A stretch of DNA of 17,011 nucleotides from UBA6168 sp964643005 (lineage in GTDB: Bacteria; Bacteroidota; Bacteroidia; Chitinophagales; Saprospiraceae), in the NCBI GenBank assembly GCA_964643005.1, contig CAZXQI010000084.1, positions 1 through 17,011 of the forward strand. Reading direction: 5' to 3'. Positions 1 to 7,638 of this stretch are shown one piece after another. Under the pieces are notes generated by a model. That model saw nothing but the letters and a program-made list of their open reading frames with translations, did no database searches and was not told where the DNA came from. Each line of letters begins with the position of its first letter. Position 1 is the first letter of the stretch. Made by a program: the position numbers and the translations under genes.

Positions 1-48
1 CATACAATGCGTCGCAATAGAAGTAGTCCGATCCTTGTGCGAGTCTCG

Positions 49-1026
49 TTATTTTTGAAAAATCCAGCGGAAGGGTTTGGGGAAGGAATTCTTTTTTATT
101 TGGAGGTAGGGAACCGGGGCGCCGCCAAAGCTGCGGAAAAAATGCTCTATGGATTCGATCATAGACCCCTCAAAATCAATCACTTTTATCTCCTCTCCGG
201 CCTGTTCTATCATTTTCCAAATGGCCAGGGACATGCCTCCTAAGCTGACAAATTCCGGGTCGGAAACGCTGTAGAGGTAAATGAATTTGTTCTTCCATTG
301 TAGATAGACAACTCCGGCCTGTAGTCTGTTCTGTGCATCCCGTATTTCAATGGTCTTCCCGATTCCCTGCTCTATTAGGGATGGCCAAAGGTCTTGTAGG
401 GCGCCATAGTCTATGGCCGGTACTCCCTTTTTCTGGCCGAGCCGGATAAGCGCTTCCGGGCTGTCCGGGTAAACAGCTTTGAGGCCATGCCTGCGCGCTT
501 TATTAATGTAGTTTCGTGGAGTGGAATGGAGTTTTTTGAAAAGCGCGTCCTTATTCTGGTCATTTTCTAACCAGTAAGAATAGCGGGTGTGTAGCTCGTA
601 ACCTTCCCAGTAGAAGGGGAAGGGATAGTCAAATTCCGGGGCAAAATTGAGGATGAATAGTTTTACATCTTTGGGAAGGGCGCTCAGTGCAGCGCAGGTG
701 AGACGCTTTTTCAGACTCAGCTCTTTCTCTCTTTTTTGGCTTCCGGGTGGACTTAAAAATATGCCTAAGTACTGGCAAAAGGGGGGATTAAAAATATAGG
801 AAATGCCGTATTTGCGAGAAACTCTAAATGGCATGACTGCCGCCAACTCTCTATTCTTCAAAACTAAGACGCCTTTCCAACCAGGCCAGACTGCGTCGAG
901 ATACCAGGTACAGCCGTAAGGCGCCCCCTGTGGAGATTCCGCGATGAAGTCGTTCCATGCCTTGTCATCCACTGCGCTTCTCTGCACTATTTGCGTGGTG
1001 TAAACCTGTGCTTTTTCTGGCTCCAT
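49..1026 (-). CDS. FemAB/BioF2-like GNAT-fold acyltransferase
   Basis: This 325-residue protein looks like a FemAB/BioF2-type (Acetyltransf_6-like) member of the GNAT superfamily, which transfers acyl or aminoacyl groups; the substrate cannot be read from sequence. Residues 168-184 hold the basic segment typical of the family (TPRNYINKARRHGLKA). Residues 237-302 look like the second GNAT core: beta strands GVVYLQW and KFIYLYSVSD, a helix after SLGGMSLAIWKMIEQA, then VIDFEGSM and a final FFRSFGG. There is no signal peptide or membrane segment, so it is probably cytoplasmic. The ATG at 1026 lies 41 bases downstream of the XRE regulator on the same strand, so co-transcription is plausible. A near-match to the -7 element (TAACATTGC, one mismatch) just upstream could also give it its own start. 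In Bacteroidota such proteins often sit in surface-polysaccharide loci, but nothing here confirms that role. Confidence 0.75.
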   Translation of the reverse strand: MEPEKAQVYTTQIVQRSAVDDKAWNDFIAESPQGAPYGCTWYLDAVWPGWKGVLVLKNRELAAVMPFRVSRKYGISYIFNPPFCQYLGIFLSPPGSQKREKELSLKKRLTCAALSALPKDVKLFILNFAPEFDYPFPFYWEGYELHTRYSYWLENDQNKDALFKKLHSTPRNYINKARRHGLKAVYPDSPEALIRLGQKKGVPAIDYGALQDLWPSLIEQGIGKTIEIRDAQNRLQAGVVYLQWKNKFIYLYSVSDPEFVSLGGMSLAIWKMIEQAGEEIKVIDFEGSMIESIEHFFRSFGGAPVPYLQIKKNSFPKPFRWIFQK

Positions 1027-1067
1027 TGGGAGGAAGGAAAATTTTCCGCAATGTTAGTATTTAAAAT

Positions 1068-1622
1068 TTATTTGCCTGGGAGTGAATTGTCTTTACTGTC
1101 TGTGCCTTTGGAATCAGTACATTTTTGTTGGACTATGGCAATTAAATCGAGGTGGGATTTGAGTAGCTGCTCTGTGACGCCGTAGAGTTGATCGAATTGC
1201 TCTTTGGCAAAACTCATGTTTTCGGTCAACTCACCCATGTCTTTTGTTTTCAGTTTAAACAGGCAGTGAAGCCCGCGAATGGCATGGCCGAAGTCCTCGG
1301 CTTCCTTGGCAAAGTATCCGACAGAGGGCAAATAAGTTTGAGAAGTACCGTCCTTGTACCTCAGGGTGGCCTCTTCGTAAAAGCCGTCTGCCTGAAGATT
1401 TGAATGAGTCAAATCAAAAACGGAGAGATTAAAAAGCTGAGCCAGCTTAACCAGGTTGCAAATTTTTGGTTCTGCCGTACCGTTTTCGTAGGAAGCAATG
1501 TTCCCCCGGTTCAGGCCGATCTTTTCTGCGAGCTCTTCCTGGCTCCATTTCAGGCGCTTCCTCAGTACCCTGAGATTTTCAGGGAGCAAAAAACTGGATT
1601 CAATGTTTACAAACTCTTCCAT
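1068..1622 (-). CDS. XRE-family (Cro/CI-type) transcriptional regulator
   Basis: This 184-residue protein has an N-terminal helix-turn-helix of the Cro/CI (HTH_3) class at about residues 16-71. The signature runs LRVLRKRLKWSQEELAEKIG, then NRGNIASYENGTAEP, then LVKLAQLFNLSVFDL. The remaining 110 residues are predicted helical and probably mediate dimerisation or ligand response; I do not recognise a domain there. The tail is polar with a TDSKGTDSK near-repeat. It diverges from the ECF sigma-factor gene across a 273-bp AT-rich gap that could hold operators for both, and it precedes the acyltransferase gene in the same direction. Autoregulation or control of a neighbour is a reasonable inference but is not shown. 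The start is the only good ATG ahead of the HTH. Confidence 0.85.
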   Translation of the reverse strand: MEEFVNIESSFLLPENLRVLRKRLKWSQEELAEKIGLNRGNIASYENGTAEPKICNLVKLAQLFNLSVFDLTHSNLQADGFYEEATLRYKDGTSQTYLPSVGYFAKEAEDFGHAIRGLHCLFKLKTKDMGELTENMSFAKEQFDQLYGVTEQLLKSHLDLIAIVQQKCTDSKGTDSKDNSLPGK

Positions 1623-1895
1623 AGGATTCCTGCTATTAAAACAAAGTTCAAAAAATTAGAACGTTTTGTCGATAAAATTGACAATTTAAGTGCGTGTTTA
1701 TTCGTTTTTGAAATCCTTTTGTAAACGTCATCGCCATTATAAAAGTTTAAAGCGATGGTTTCTGTGTTAAGAAATATTTAAAAACACTAAGATTCGGTCT
1801 AAATAGGTAAAAATATTTGCACAGAATTCTCACAAAGAATAATTTTGTAAAAACAATTGACAAAAAATACTTTCAACCAATAAAATAATACCTCC
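1623..1895. promoter_or_regulatory. AT-rich divergent regulatory region
   Basis: This is the gap between the XRE gene (minus) and the sigma-factor gene (plus). It contains the sigma-gene promoter annotated separately. It also has two dyads that could be operators: TTGTC at 1666-1670 with GACAA at 1680-1684 (9-base gap), and ACGTTT at 1661-1666 with AAACGT at 1723-1728. I found no exact TAnnTTTG element for the XRE direction. Binding by the XRE protein is a guess from position. Confidence 0.3.
1816..1847 (+). promoter_or_regulatory. Bacteroidota-type promoter of the ECF sigma gene
   Basis: TTTG at 1816-1819, a 20-base spacer, and TAATTTTG at 1840-1847 match the Bacteroidota primary-sigma consensus (TTTG, about 19-21 bases, TAnnTTTG). 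The predicted transcript would begin near 1854, about 40 bases before the ATG at 1896. A sigma70-like arrangement (TTGACA at 1857-1862, TAAAAT at 1881-1886) also occurs in this AT-rich stretch, but is less likely to matter in this phylum. Confidence 0.55.
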
Positions 1896-2408
1896 ATGGA
1901 ATTCAATATTTATGACCAACTGGATAAAGTTTCTTACTCGCTCAGAGCTTTCTCCCTCAAACTTACCGGCAACGAATCCGATGCCAACGATCTTTACCAG
2001 GATACAGCCTTGAGAATTATCTCCAATGCAGATAAATATCAACCAGGCACTAACTTCAAGGCATGGTCTGTGACGATTATGCGTAACATTTTTATCAACA
2101 ACTACCGCAAGAAAATCCGCCGCGGAACCATCCTGGATCAGACGCCGAACAACTACTACATCAACTCAGGCGGCCAAACCATCGAGAACGACGGTGAAAC
2201 GCGCATGGCCTACAAAGAGTTGCTGAGGATGGTGAGCGCACTGCCTGAAGACTTCAAGCGCCCCTTCTGGATGGCTTATAAAGGGTACAAATACGATGAA
2301 ATTGCTGAAAAACTTGACGCTCCTCTGGGAACCATCAAAAGCCGCATTTTCTTCGCCCGCAAAAAGCTCCAGAAAATGTACGAAGAAGCAGGACGGGCAA
2401 GAGCCTGA
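1896..2408 (+). CDS. ECF-type RNA polymerase sigma factor
   Basis: This 170-residue protein is a small group-4 (extracytoplasmic function) sigma factor, which directs RNA polymerase to an alternative promoter set. Sigma region 2 spans about residues 8-73: the core-binding/-10 recognition stretch contains ESDANDLYQDTALRI, then FKAWSVTIMRNIFINNYRK. Sigma region 4 spans about 108-162 and has the -35-binding helix-turn-helix YDEIAEKLDAPLGTIKSRIFFARKKL. The linker (about 76-105) is polar. No anti-sigma factor or carbohydrate-sensing partner is adjacent; the next gene is a transporter beyond a strong terminator. How its activity is controlled is therefore not visible. A good Bacteroidota promoter lies upstream. 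Confidence 0.92.
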   Translation: MEFNIYDQLDKVSYSLRAFSLKLTGNESDANDLYQDTALRIISNADKYQPGTNFKAWSVTIMRNIFINNYRKKIRRGTILDQTPNNYYINSGGQTIENDGETRMAYKELLRMVSALPEDFKRPFWMAYKGYKYDEIAEKLDAPLGTIKSRIFFARKKLQKMYEEAGRARA

Positions 2409-2447
2409 TCTGCAAACAAAACATTTTACCCAACTGTTAAAGAAAAT

Positions 2448-2477
2448 GCCCCGGCAAAATGCCGGGGCTTTCTCTTT
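2448..2477 (+). terminator. Intrinsic terminator after the ECF sigma gene
   Basis: A perfect 9-bp GC-rich stem (GCCCCGGCA at 2448-2456 pairing with TGCCGGGGC at 2460-2468, loop AAA) is followed by TTTCTCTTT. It lies 40 bases after the sigma-factor stop and before the transporter ATG at 2528. This separates the two transcription units and argues against the upstream-extended transporter start at 2459, which would fall inside the hairpin. Confidence 0.9.
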
Positions 2478-2527
2478 GTGGGAATCTGAACTATCCCGCA
2501 CACAACTATCAACAGAACTATTCCGAT

Positions 2528-3823
2528 ATGAAAAACCTGGGCAGGGAAAACTGGCTCATCATACTGTCGTTCGGCATCATCTACATCGTCTGGGGCTCTA
2601 CCTACCTGGCCAACTGGTACGCCATTCAGGATATCCCTCCCCTGCTCATGTCCGGGACCCGCTTCTTTATCGCCGGCGCCATCCTCTATGGGCTGAGTCT
2701 GATTTTAGGTCATCCAAAAATAAGCCGGACACAATGGAAAAACGCCGGAGTAAGCGGCATCATGTTTCTCGCTATCGGCACGGGCGGAATGGTCTGGGCG
2801 GAGCAGTTTATCGCATCAGGTATGCTGGCGCTGATGGTGGCTTCTCAGCCTTTGCTGGTGCTGCTGCTCATCTGGAAAATGGACGACAAAAAGCCCTCTT
2901 TCAATGGATTGATTGGAACCGGATTAGGGATGGTAGGCATGGCTTTTCTGGTCATGCAGGATCAGTTTATCTCCGACAGGGGAACGCTCATTGGCTTAGG
3001 CGTTATCTTCATCAGTCTTTTATCCTGGGGAATTGCATCTGTGCGGGTAGCTAAGTTAGACATGCCCTCTTCCAAACTTCAGGGAGCGGGGCTGCAAATG
3101 CTGATCGGCGGATTAGCGCTCTTGTTAACGGGTAGTCTCACGGGCGAGTTGGGCGAGTTGGATTTTTCGGCCATCACTTCGAGAGCCGTCTGGTCGCTGG
3201 TTTTTCTCATTTCCTTTGGCTCCATCGTGGCCTTTTCTGCATTCAATTACCTTTTGCTGAAATCCACGCCCGATAAGGTCGTCACCGCAAACTATGTCAA
3301 TCCGGTCGTAGCCATGCTATTGGGCTGGGGATTAAACAACGAGGAAATCAGCAATCAGTCGCTTCTGGCTGCCGTGCTGATGCTCGCCGGCGTCGTCTTC
3401 ATCAGTACCAATAAAAGCTTTTTAAAAAAATTCCGGCTGGCTCGACCGCATCCTATCGCCTCTCTCCTGCCCGAACTAAACGGCGGCGTCAAAGACCTTG
3501 AAATCCATTTGAAAAAACCTAAACACGGCGACATTGCGCGCATCTGGCAGGGGAAAACCCGCACAGAGATGGCGCAGGAATACCTGAGTTTTTCAAAACA
3601 GTTCTCCGTGAAAAGCGCAATAGACACCCCCGGCAACCTCGGTGTCACGGTGCTGCACCGCACGGACGGCGACGTCACCTATCACACATTTGTCACTTAC
3701 TGGGAAGACATGGACGCCGTCAGGCGCTACGCGAGAGAGGACTACCACAAGCCCCGACTTTTTGGCGACGAGCAATCTTATCTGCTGGGGTCCGAGGGGG
3801 TGGTAGAACATCGAATCGTGTAG
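2528..3823 (+). CDS. EamA/DMT-family transporter with fused C-terminal ABM-like domain
   Basis: This 431-residue protein has two parts. Residues 1 to about 298 are a drug/metabolite transporter of the EamA type: about ten hydrophobic helices in two repeats, an early VWGSTYLANW motif (21-30), and the second repeat starting near GTLIGLGVIFISLLSWG. Residues about 336-431 resemble a stand-alone ABM-like (antibiotic biosynthesis monooxygenase, dimeric alpha-beta barrel) protein: IARIWQGKT, TPGNLGVTVLHRTDGDV, YWEDMDAVRRYA and a final GVVEHRIV. A linker of about 35 residues joins them with no stop or frameshift. The transporter part probably exports or imports a small organic molecule across the inner membrane; the substrate is unknown. 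The ABM part, cytoplasmic if topology is standard, could act on or sense it. I chose the ATG at 2528; a start at 2459 would put 23 extra residues over the upstream terminator. The gene converges on the 3851-4906 gene with a 27-base gap. Confidence 0.85.
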   Translation: MKNLGRENWLIILSFGIIYIVWGSTYLANWYAIQDIPPLLMSGTRFFIAGAILYGLSLILGHPKISRTQWKNAGVSGIMFLAIGTGGMVWAEQFIASGMLALMVASQPLLVLLLIWKMDDKKPSFNGLIGTGLGMVGMAFLVMQDQFISDRGTLIGLGVIFISLLSWGIASVRVAKLDMPSSKLQGAGLQMLIGGLALLLTGSLTGELGELDFSAITSRAVWSLVFLISFGSIVAFSAFNYLLLKSTPDKVVTANYVNPVVAMLLGWGLNNEEISNQSLLAAVLMLAGVVFISTNKSFLKKFRLARPHPIASLLPELNGGVKDLEIHLKKPKHGDIARIWQGKTRTEMAQEYLSFSKQFSVKSAIDTPGNLGVTVLHRTDGDVTYHTFVTYWEDMDAVRRYAREDYHKPRLFGDEQSYLLGSEGVVEHRIV

Positions 3824-3850
3824 TTGGAACCGGCATATTTTCCTCTGGAA

Positions 3851-4906
3851 TCAGTCCAGGCCAATCATTCTGCGATTTAACTCCTCGTCCGCTTCTCCGC
3901 CGGCGAAGTCGTCAAAAGCTTTTTCCGTCACCTCTATAATATGGTTTTTGATAAAAGGGGCGCCTTCTCTTGCGCCCTGTTCGGGGGACTTGATGCAGCA
4001 CTCCCATTCCAACACTGCCCAGCCGGAGTAGTCGTATTGCGACAGCTTGCTGAAGATGGTCCTGAAATCCACCTGTCCGTCGCCCAATGAGCGAAAGCGT
4101 CCGGGGCGGTCTATCCAGTTTTGAAAACCTCCATAAACGCCGCTGCGTCCGGTCGGGTTAAACTCCGCATCCTTGACATGGAACATCCGAATAAAATCAT
4201 GATAGATATCAATATACTGTAGGTAGTCCAGTTGCTGGAGCACAAAATGGCTCGGATCGTACAGGAGTTTCACCTTCGGATGATTGCCGGTCGCCTTTAA
4301 GAACAGTTCAAAAGTGACGCCGTCGTGCAGGTCTTCGCCCGGGTGAATTTCATAGCAGATATCTACTCCGGCCTCGTCGAAAGCATTGAGGATGGGCAGC
4401 CATCTGTTGGCCAGTTCCCTGAATCCCGTTTCCACTAAGCCCTGCGGGCGCTGTGGCCAGGGATAGATTGTGTGCCAAACCAGGGCGCCGCTAAAGGTCG
4501 CATGCACGTCAATGCCCAGATTTCTACTGGCTTTTGCAGCCCACTTCAATTGCTGCGTCGCCCACTCAGTACGGGCTTTGGGGTTATTGCGGTATTGCTC
4601 CGGCGCAAACACGTCGAAGCCGATGTCGTAGGCCGGATGCACGGCGACGAGTTGCCCTTGTAGATGGGTGGATAATTCCGTAATCTGTACGCCGCAGGCT
4701 TCTACCCTGCCCTTCAATTCGTCGCAATAGGCTTTGCTTTGCGCCGCCTTCTGTAGATCGATAAGGCGGTTTTCCCAGCTAGGGATTTGCACGCCGATAT
4801 AGCCAAGACCGGCAGCCCAGCGGCAAATAGATTCCAATGAATTAAAGGGCGCCTCGTCGCCCATGAACTGCGCCAGAAATATACCCGGGCCTTTAATAGT
4901 TTTCAT
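3851..4906 (-). CDS. Sugar-phosphate isomerase/epimerase-like TIM-barrel protein
   Basis: This 351-residue protein belongs to the xylose-isomerase-like TIM-barrel superfamily (AP_endonuc_2), which uses a divalent metal for isomerisation or epimerisation of sugars and polyols. Candidate metal-site residues sit at strand ends in the expected order: Glu186 (ICYEIHPGED), Asp217/His220 (LLYDPSHF), His243 (MFHVKDAE) and Glu300 (AVLEWEC). The N-terminal strand GLGYIGVQIP is also typical. There is no signal peptide, so it is probably cytoplasmic, unlike many secreted relatives in this phylum. The substrate is not inferable: the neighbours are a transporter and ppk1, not a sugar catabolic cluster. It stands alone, converging on the transporter gene. 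The ATG at 4906 directly precedes the first conserved segment. Confidence 0.85.
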   Translation of the reverse strand: MKTIKGPGIFLAQFMGDEAPFNSLESICRWAAGLGYIGVQIPSWENRLIDLQKAAQSKAYCDELKGRVEACGVQITELSTHLQGQLVAVHPAYDIGFDVFAPEQYRNNPKARTEWATQQLKWAAKASRNLGIDVHATFSGALVWHTIYPWPQRPQGLVETGFRELANRWLPILNAFDEAGVDICYEIHPGEDLHDGVTFELFLKATGNHPKVKLLYDPSHFVLQQLDYLQYIDIYHDFIRMFHVKDAEFNPTGRSGVYGGFQNWIDRPGRFRSLGDGQVDFRTIFSKLSQYDYSGWAVLEWECCIKSPEQGAREGAPFIKNHIIEVTEKAFDDFAGGEADEELNRRMIGLD

Positions 4907-5348
4907 ATTGTCAATGTATTTTTTATAAAACGAGAAAAGTATTTCCTTTCCGCTGAATTTCCAGAAGTCGGCAATGTTGGAAGTCGCTAGTCTGGCAGCG
5001 CCGGTTGGTCAGGGATTTTTATGCGATACGCAATTAATCTTTTGAAAAAATGGATAGGCACGAATAACGGAAATATTTTGAAAAATGGTGAATCCAATTT
5101 TTTAAAAAAAAATTGTAGGGGCGGCCATTTAAAAAACGCATCCAAGCGAATAAAAGGGTCTTTTCATTCACTTTCTTTCAGGCTTTCAAAATCATTTGCA
5201 AAACAAAAAAGACTTTAAAAAGCGCCAGAGTCTAAAAGCTCTGCGAATAGAACTATTTTCGCACATGAATAAGGATGTGTACTGTCAAAAAGACGCATTG
5301 CCGTATTCTGTTTTTTAAAAAAACTATAATTCCTCGCAATATTTTGTA
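4907..5348. other. 442-bp intergenic region upstream of ppk1
   Basis: This is an AT-rich gap between the divergent isomerase-like gene and ppk1. It must contain both promoters, but I found no exact TAnnTTTG element. TACTTTTC (minus, 4941-4934) and TATTTTG just before the ppk1 ATG are near-misses. A weak 5-bp stem (CAGAG 5226-5230, CTCTG 5239-5243) is present. A 65-codon lysine-rich frame at 5021-5218 has no recognisable protein features and is probably chance. I see no RNA gene. Confidence 0.4.
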
Positions 5349-7448
5349 ATGAAAACACACCCGGAAGCTGACAAAGAGGCTGAATACACTATACCTGACT
5401 ACCCTATTATCCAAAGAGATATCAGTTGGCTTTCTTTTAATTACCGCGTTTTGCAGGAGGCCAAAGATCCGTCAGTCCCTTTATTTGAGCGGCTAAAATT
5501 CCTCGCCATCTACTCCAGCAATCTGGATGAATTTTTTCGGGTGCGCGTAGCCAGCCATCGCAACCTGCTGAGGGTCGGCAAAAAAACCCGCCAGGTCATT
5601 GACTACGAGCCAAAGAAAGTTTTAAGGCAAATTCTAAAAATCGTCAACGCGCAGCAGGAGGAGTTCAGCAGGATTTTCGAAGATCAAATCGTTCCGGAGT
5701 TGGAGAAGTACCGCATTTTTCTGCGCAGGCGCCTTCATTTAGGGCGGAGACAGCGGGCCTTTGTGGCAAAGTATTTCAACGAGAATCTCCTGCCTTACGT
5801 GCAGCCTGTTTTGTTGATGAAGGGCAAAATTCGCCCATTCATGAACAATGCCTCCCTCTATCTCATGGTGCATTTGGAAGACAAAGAAGATAAGGCTACC
5901 CAGTATGCCATCGTAAAAGTTCCCTCCGATCACCTGCCCCGTTTTATCCAATTACCCTCTCTGAATGGCAGAAGGGAAATCATCATGCTCGACGATATTG
6001 TGCGGCATTGTCTCTCGATGATGTTTCCCGGGTACGAAATCCTCGATACTTATTCCATCAAGCTGACGCGCGATGCCGAGCTGTACATTGACGATGAATA
6101 CTCCGGCGATCTGCTGCTCAAAATCAGGAACAGCTTAGCCAAGCGTCATGTCGGTCCGCCCTCCCGCTTTGTTTACGACAGGGAAATGCCTGGGGAGTTG
6201 CTCAATTTTCTGGTGGGCATGTTTCATTTAAAAAAGGACGACCTCCTCATCGAAGGGCGCTACCACAACAACTTCGACTTTTTCAAATTCCCCGATTTTG
6301 GCTTGACGGAATTGAAAAACAATCCCCTTCCACCCTTGAAATATAAGGCTTTGGAACATGCTGTGGATTTGTTCGAAGTCTTGCGGCAGAAGGATTATCT
6401 CATTGCGCCGCCCTATCATTCCTACCAGTCGGTTATCCGCTTCTTTGAGAAAGCAGCCAGCGATCCAAAGGTCACGCATATCAAAATCACGCAGTATCGG
6501 GTGGCTCAACATTCTCGCATTATGAATGCGCTGATTGATGCCGTGGCGGCGGGCAAGCAGGTTTTTGCTTTTATCGAGGTAAAGGCCCGTTTCGACGAGG
6601 AGGCCAACTTGGAATGGGGCGAGCGGCTGGAAATGGCGGGCGTAAAGGTCGCCTATAGCATGCCGGGGCTGAAAGTTCACTCCAAAATGGCGCTCATCCG
6701 GCGAGAGGAAGAAAACGGTCCGCGACTGTATTCTTTTTTGAGCACGGGAAATTTTCACGAGGAAACGGTGAAGGTGTATAGCGACTACGGCCTGTTTACC
6801 GTCAATCCAAAACTCACCGACGAAATTGCCCGACTTTTTTCCTTCCTCGAAACGAATGTGGAGCCTGTCGCAGAGTTCAGGCATTTGTTCGTGGGTCAGT
6901 TCCAATTGAGGGAGAATATCTACAAATTGATAGACCGGGAAATCAAAAACGCCAAAAGAGGGCTGCCCAGCGGCATCACGATGAAACTCAACGGCATTCA
7001 GGATGAAAAGATGATTTTAAAACTTTACGAGGCGAGCGGTCAAAACGTTCCCATTCGGCTCATCGTCAGGGGGATTTGCTCATTGGCGCCCGGACTTGAA
7101 GGAATCAGCGAAAACATTTCTGCCATCAGCATAGTAGATCGTTATTTAGAGCACGGGCGGATTTTGGTCTTTCACAACAACGGAAAACCGAACGTTTTTC
7201 TCTCCAGTGCCGATATGATGACCCGCAACCTCAGCTACCGAATAGAAACCGCCTTCCCCATCTTAGACGAGCAAATCCGCCGTCAGTTGACAGACCTCAT
7301 CGAGATGCAATGGAACGACAACCAGAAGGCTCGCATTCTCAACTGGGGTCAGATCAATACCTACCGGCGAAGCGAAAGTAGCATTCCGCTACAGTCCCAA
7401 ATTGAGACTTATTATTATTTCAAAAGGAAAGAAGAGGCCGATTCCTGA
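5349..7448 (+). CDS. ppk1: Polyphosphate kinase 1
   Basis: This 699-residue protein is PPK1 (EC 2.7.4.1), which reversibly polymerises the gamma-phosphate of ATP into inorganic polyphosphate and is usually membrane-associated. The N domain starts with the diagnostic RDISWLSFNYRVLQEA and continues to KFLAIYSSNLDEFFRVRVA. The two phospholipase-D-like catalytic domains carry the key histidines: His444 in GLKVHSKMALI (equivalent to the phosphorylated His435 of E. coli) and His602 in DRYLEHGRILVF (equivalent to His592). The conserved LSTGNFHEETVKVYSDYGLFT region lies between them. Length matches the family (about 690-720 residues). No exopolyphosphatase or PhoU gene is adjacent, so it is a single-gene unit. 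Upstream is a long AT-rich gap; downstream it converges on queG. Confidence 0.97.
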   Translation: MKTHPEADKEAEYTIPDYPIIQRDISWLSFNYRVLQEAKDPSVPLFERLKFLAIYSSNLDEFFRVRVASHRNLLRVGKKTRQVIDYEPKKVLRQILKIVNAQQEEFSRIFEDQIVPELEKYRIFLRRRLHLGRRQRAFVAKYFNENLLPYVQPVLLMKGKIRPFMNNASLYLMVHLEDKEDKATQYAIVKVPSDHLPRFIQLPSLNGRREIIMLDDIVRHCLSMMFPGYEILDTYSIKLTRDAELYIDDEYSGDLLLKIRNSLAKRHVGPPSRFVYDREMPGELLNFLVGMFHLKKDDLLIEGRYHNNFDFFKFPDFGLTELKNNPLPPLKYKALEHAVDLFEVLRQKDYLIAPPYHSYQSVIRFFEKAASDPKVTHIKITQYRVAQHSRIMNALIDAVAAGKQVFAFIEVKARFDEEANLEWGERLEMAGVKVAYSMPGLKVHSKMALIRREEENGPRLYSFLSTGNFHEETVKVYSDYGLFTVNPKLTDEIARLFSFLETNVEPVAEFRHLFVGQFQLRENIYKLIDREIKNAKRGLPSGITMKLNGIQDEKMILKLYEASGQNVPIRLIVRGICSLAPGLEGISENISAISIVDRYLEHGRILVFHNNGKPNVFLSSADMMTRNLSYRIETAFPILDEQIRRQLTDLIEMQWNDNQKARILNWGQINTYRRSESSIPLQSQIETYYYFKRKEEADS

Positions 7449-7580
7449 CATTTTTACAGCAGAGGCTACAAGTTTTTCCAGATATTTTTTCCGAAGAGTA
7501 AACCGGCCTTTCTATCGGGAAGCATTCAGCCTTTGAAGAAAGTACTACGGAACTGAGATTGGTGAGAGGAGGGCGTTAAA

Positions 7581-7617
7581 CCTATTGGTAAAAAAAATTT
7601 TATCCAAAAAAAATAGG
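7581..7617. repeat. AT-rich interrupted palindrome between ppk1 and queG
   Basis: In the 190-bp gap between the convergent genes, CCTATT (7581-7586) and AATAGG (7612-7617) flank a TTGGTAAAA / TTTTATCCAA-type dyad. It is too AT-rich to be a classical terminator, but its position between two converging genes fits a weak bidirectional one. The rest of the gap shows nothing recognisable. Confidence 0.35.
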
Positions 7618-7638
7618 AGAAAAAGGGAAGGGGAGAAA

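Noticed and set aside
1857..1886. E. coli-like sigma70 promoter TTGACA-18-TAAAAT before the ECF sigma gene
   Set aside because: The phylum uses a different consensus, and a better match to that consensus lies just upstream; the A/T-rich context makes this match likely by chance.
2459..2527. 23-residue N-terminal extension of the EamA transporter
   Set aside because: The extended start falls inside the intrinsic terminator hairpin of the sigma gene; the ATG at 2528 directly precedes the first membrane helix.
5021..5218. 65-codon lysine-rich frame upstream of ppk1
   Set aside because: The composition reflects A-rich intergenic DNA, there is no recognisable domain or ribosome site, and no conserved feature is visible.
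6228..6905. 225-codon frame antisense to ppk1
   Set aside because: It lies fully inside a strongly conserved coding region on the other strand and has no family features.
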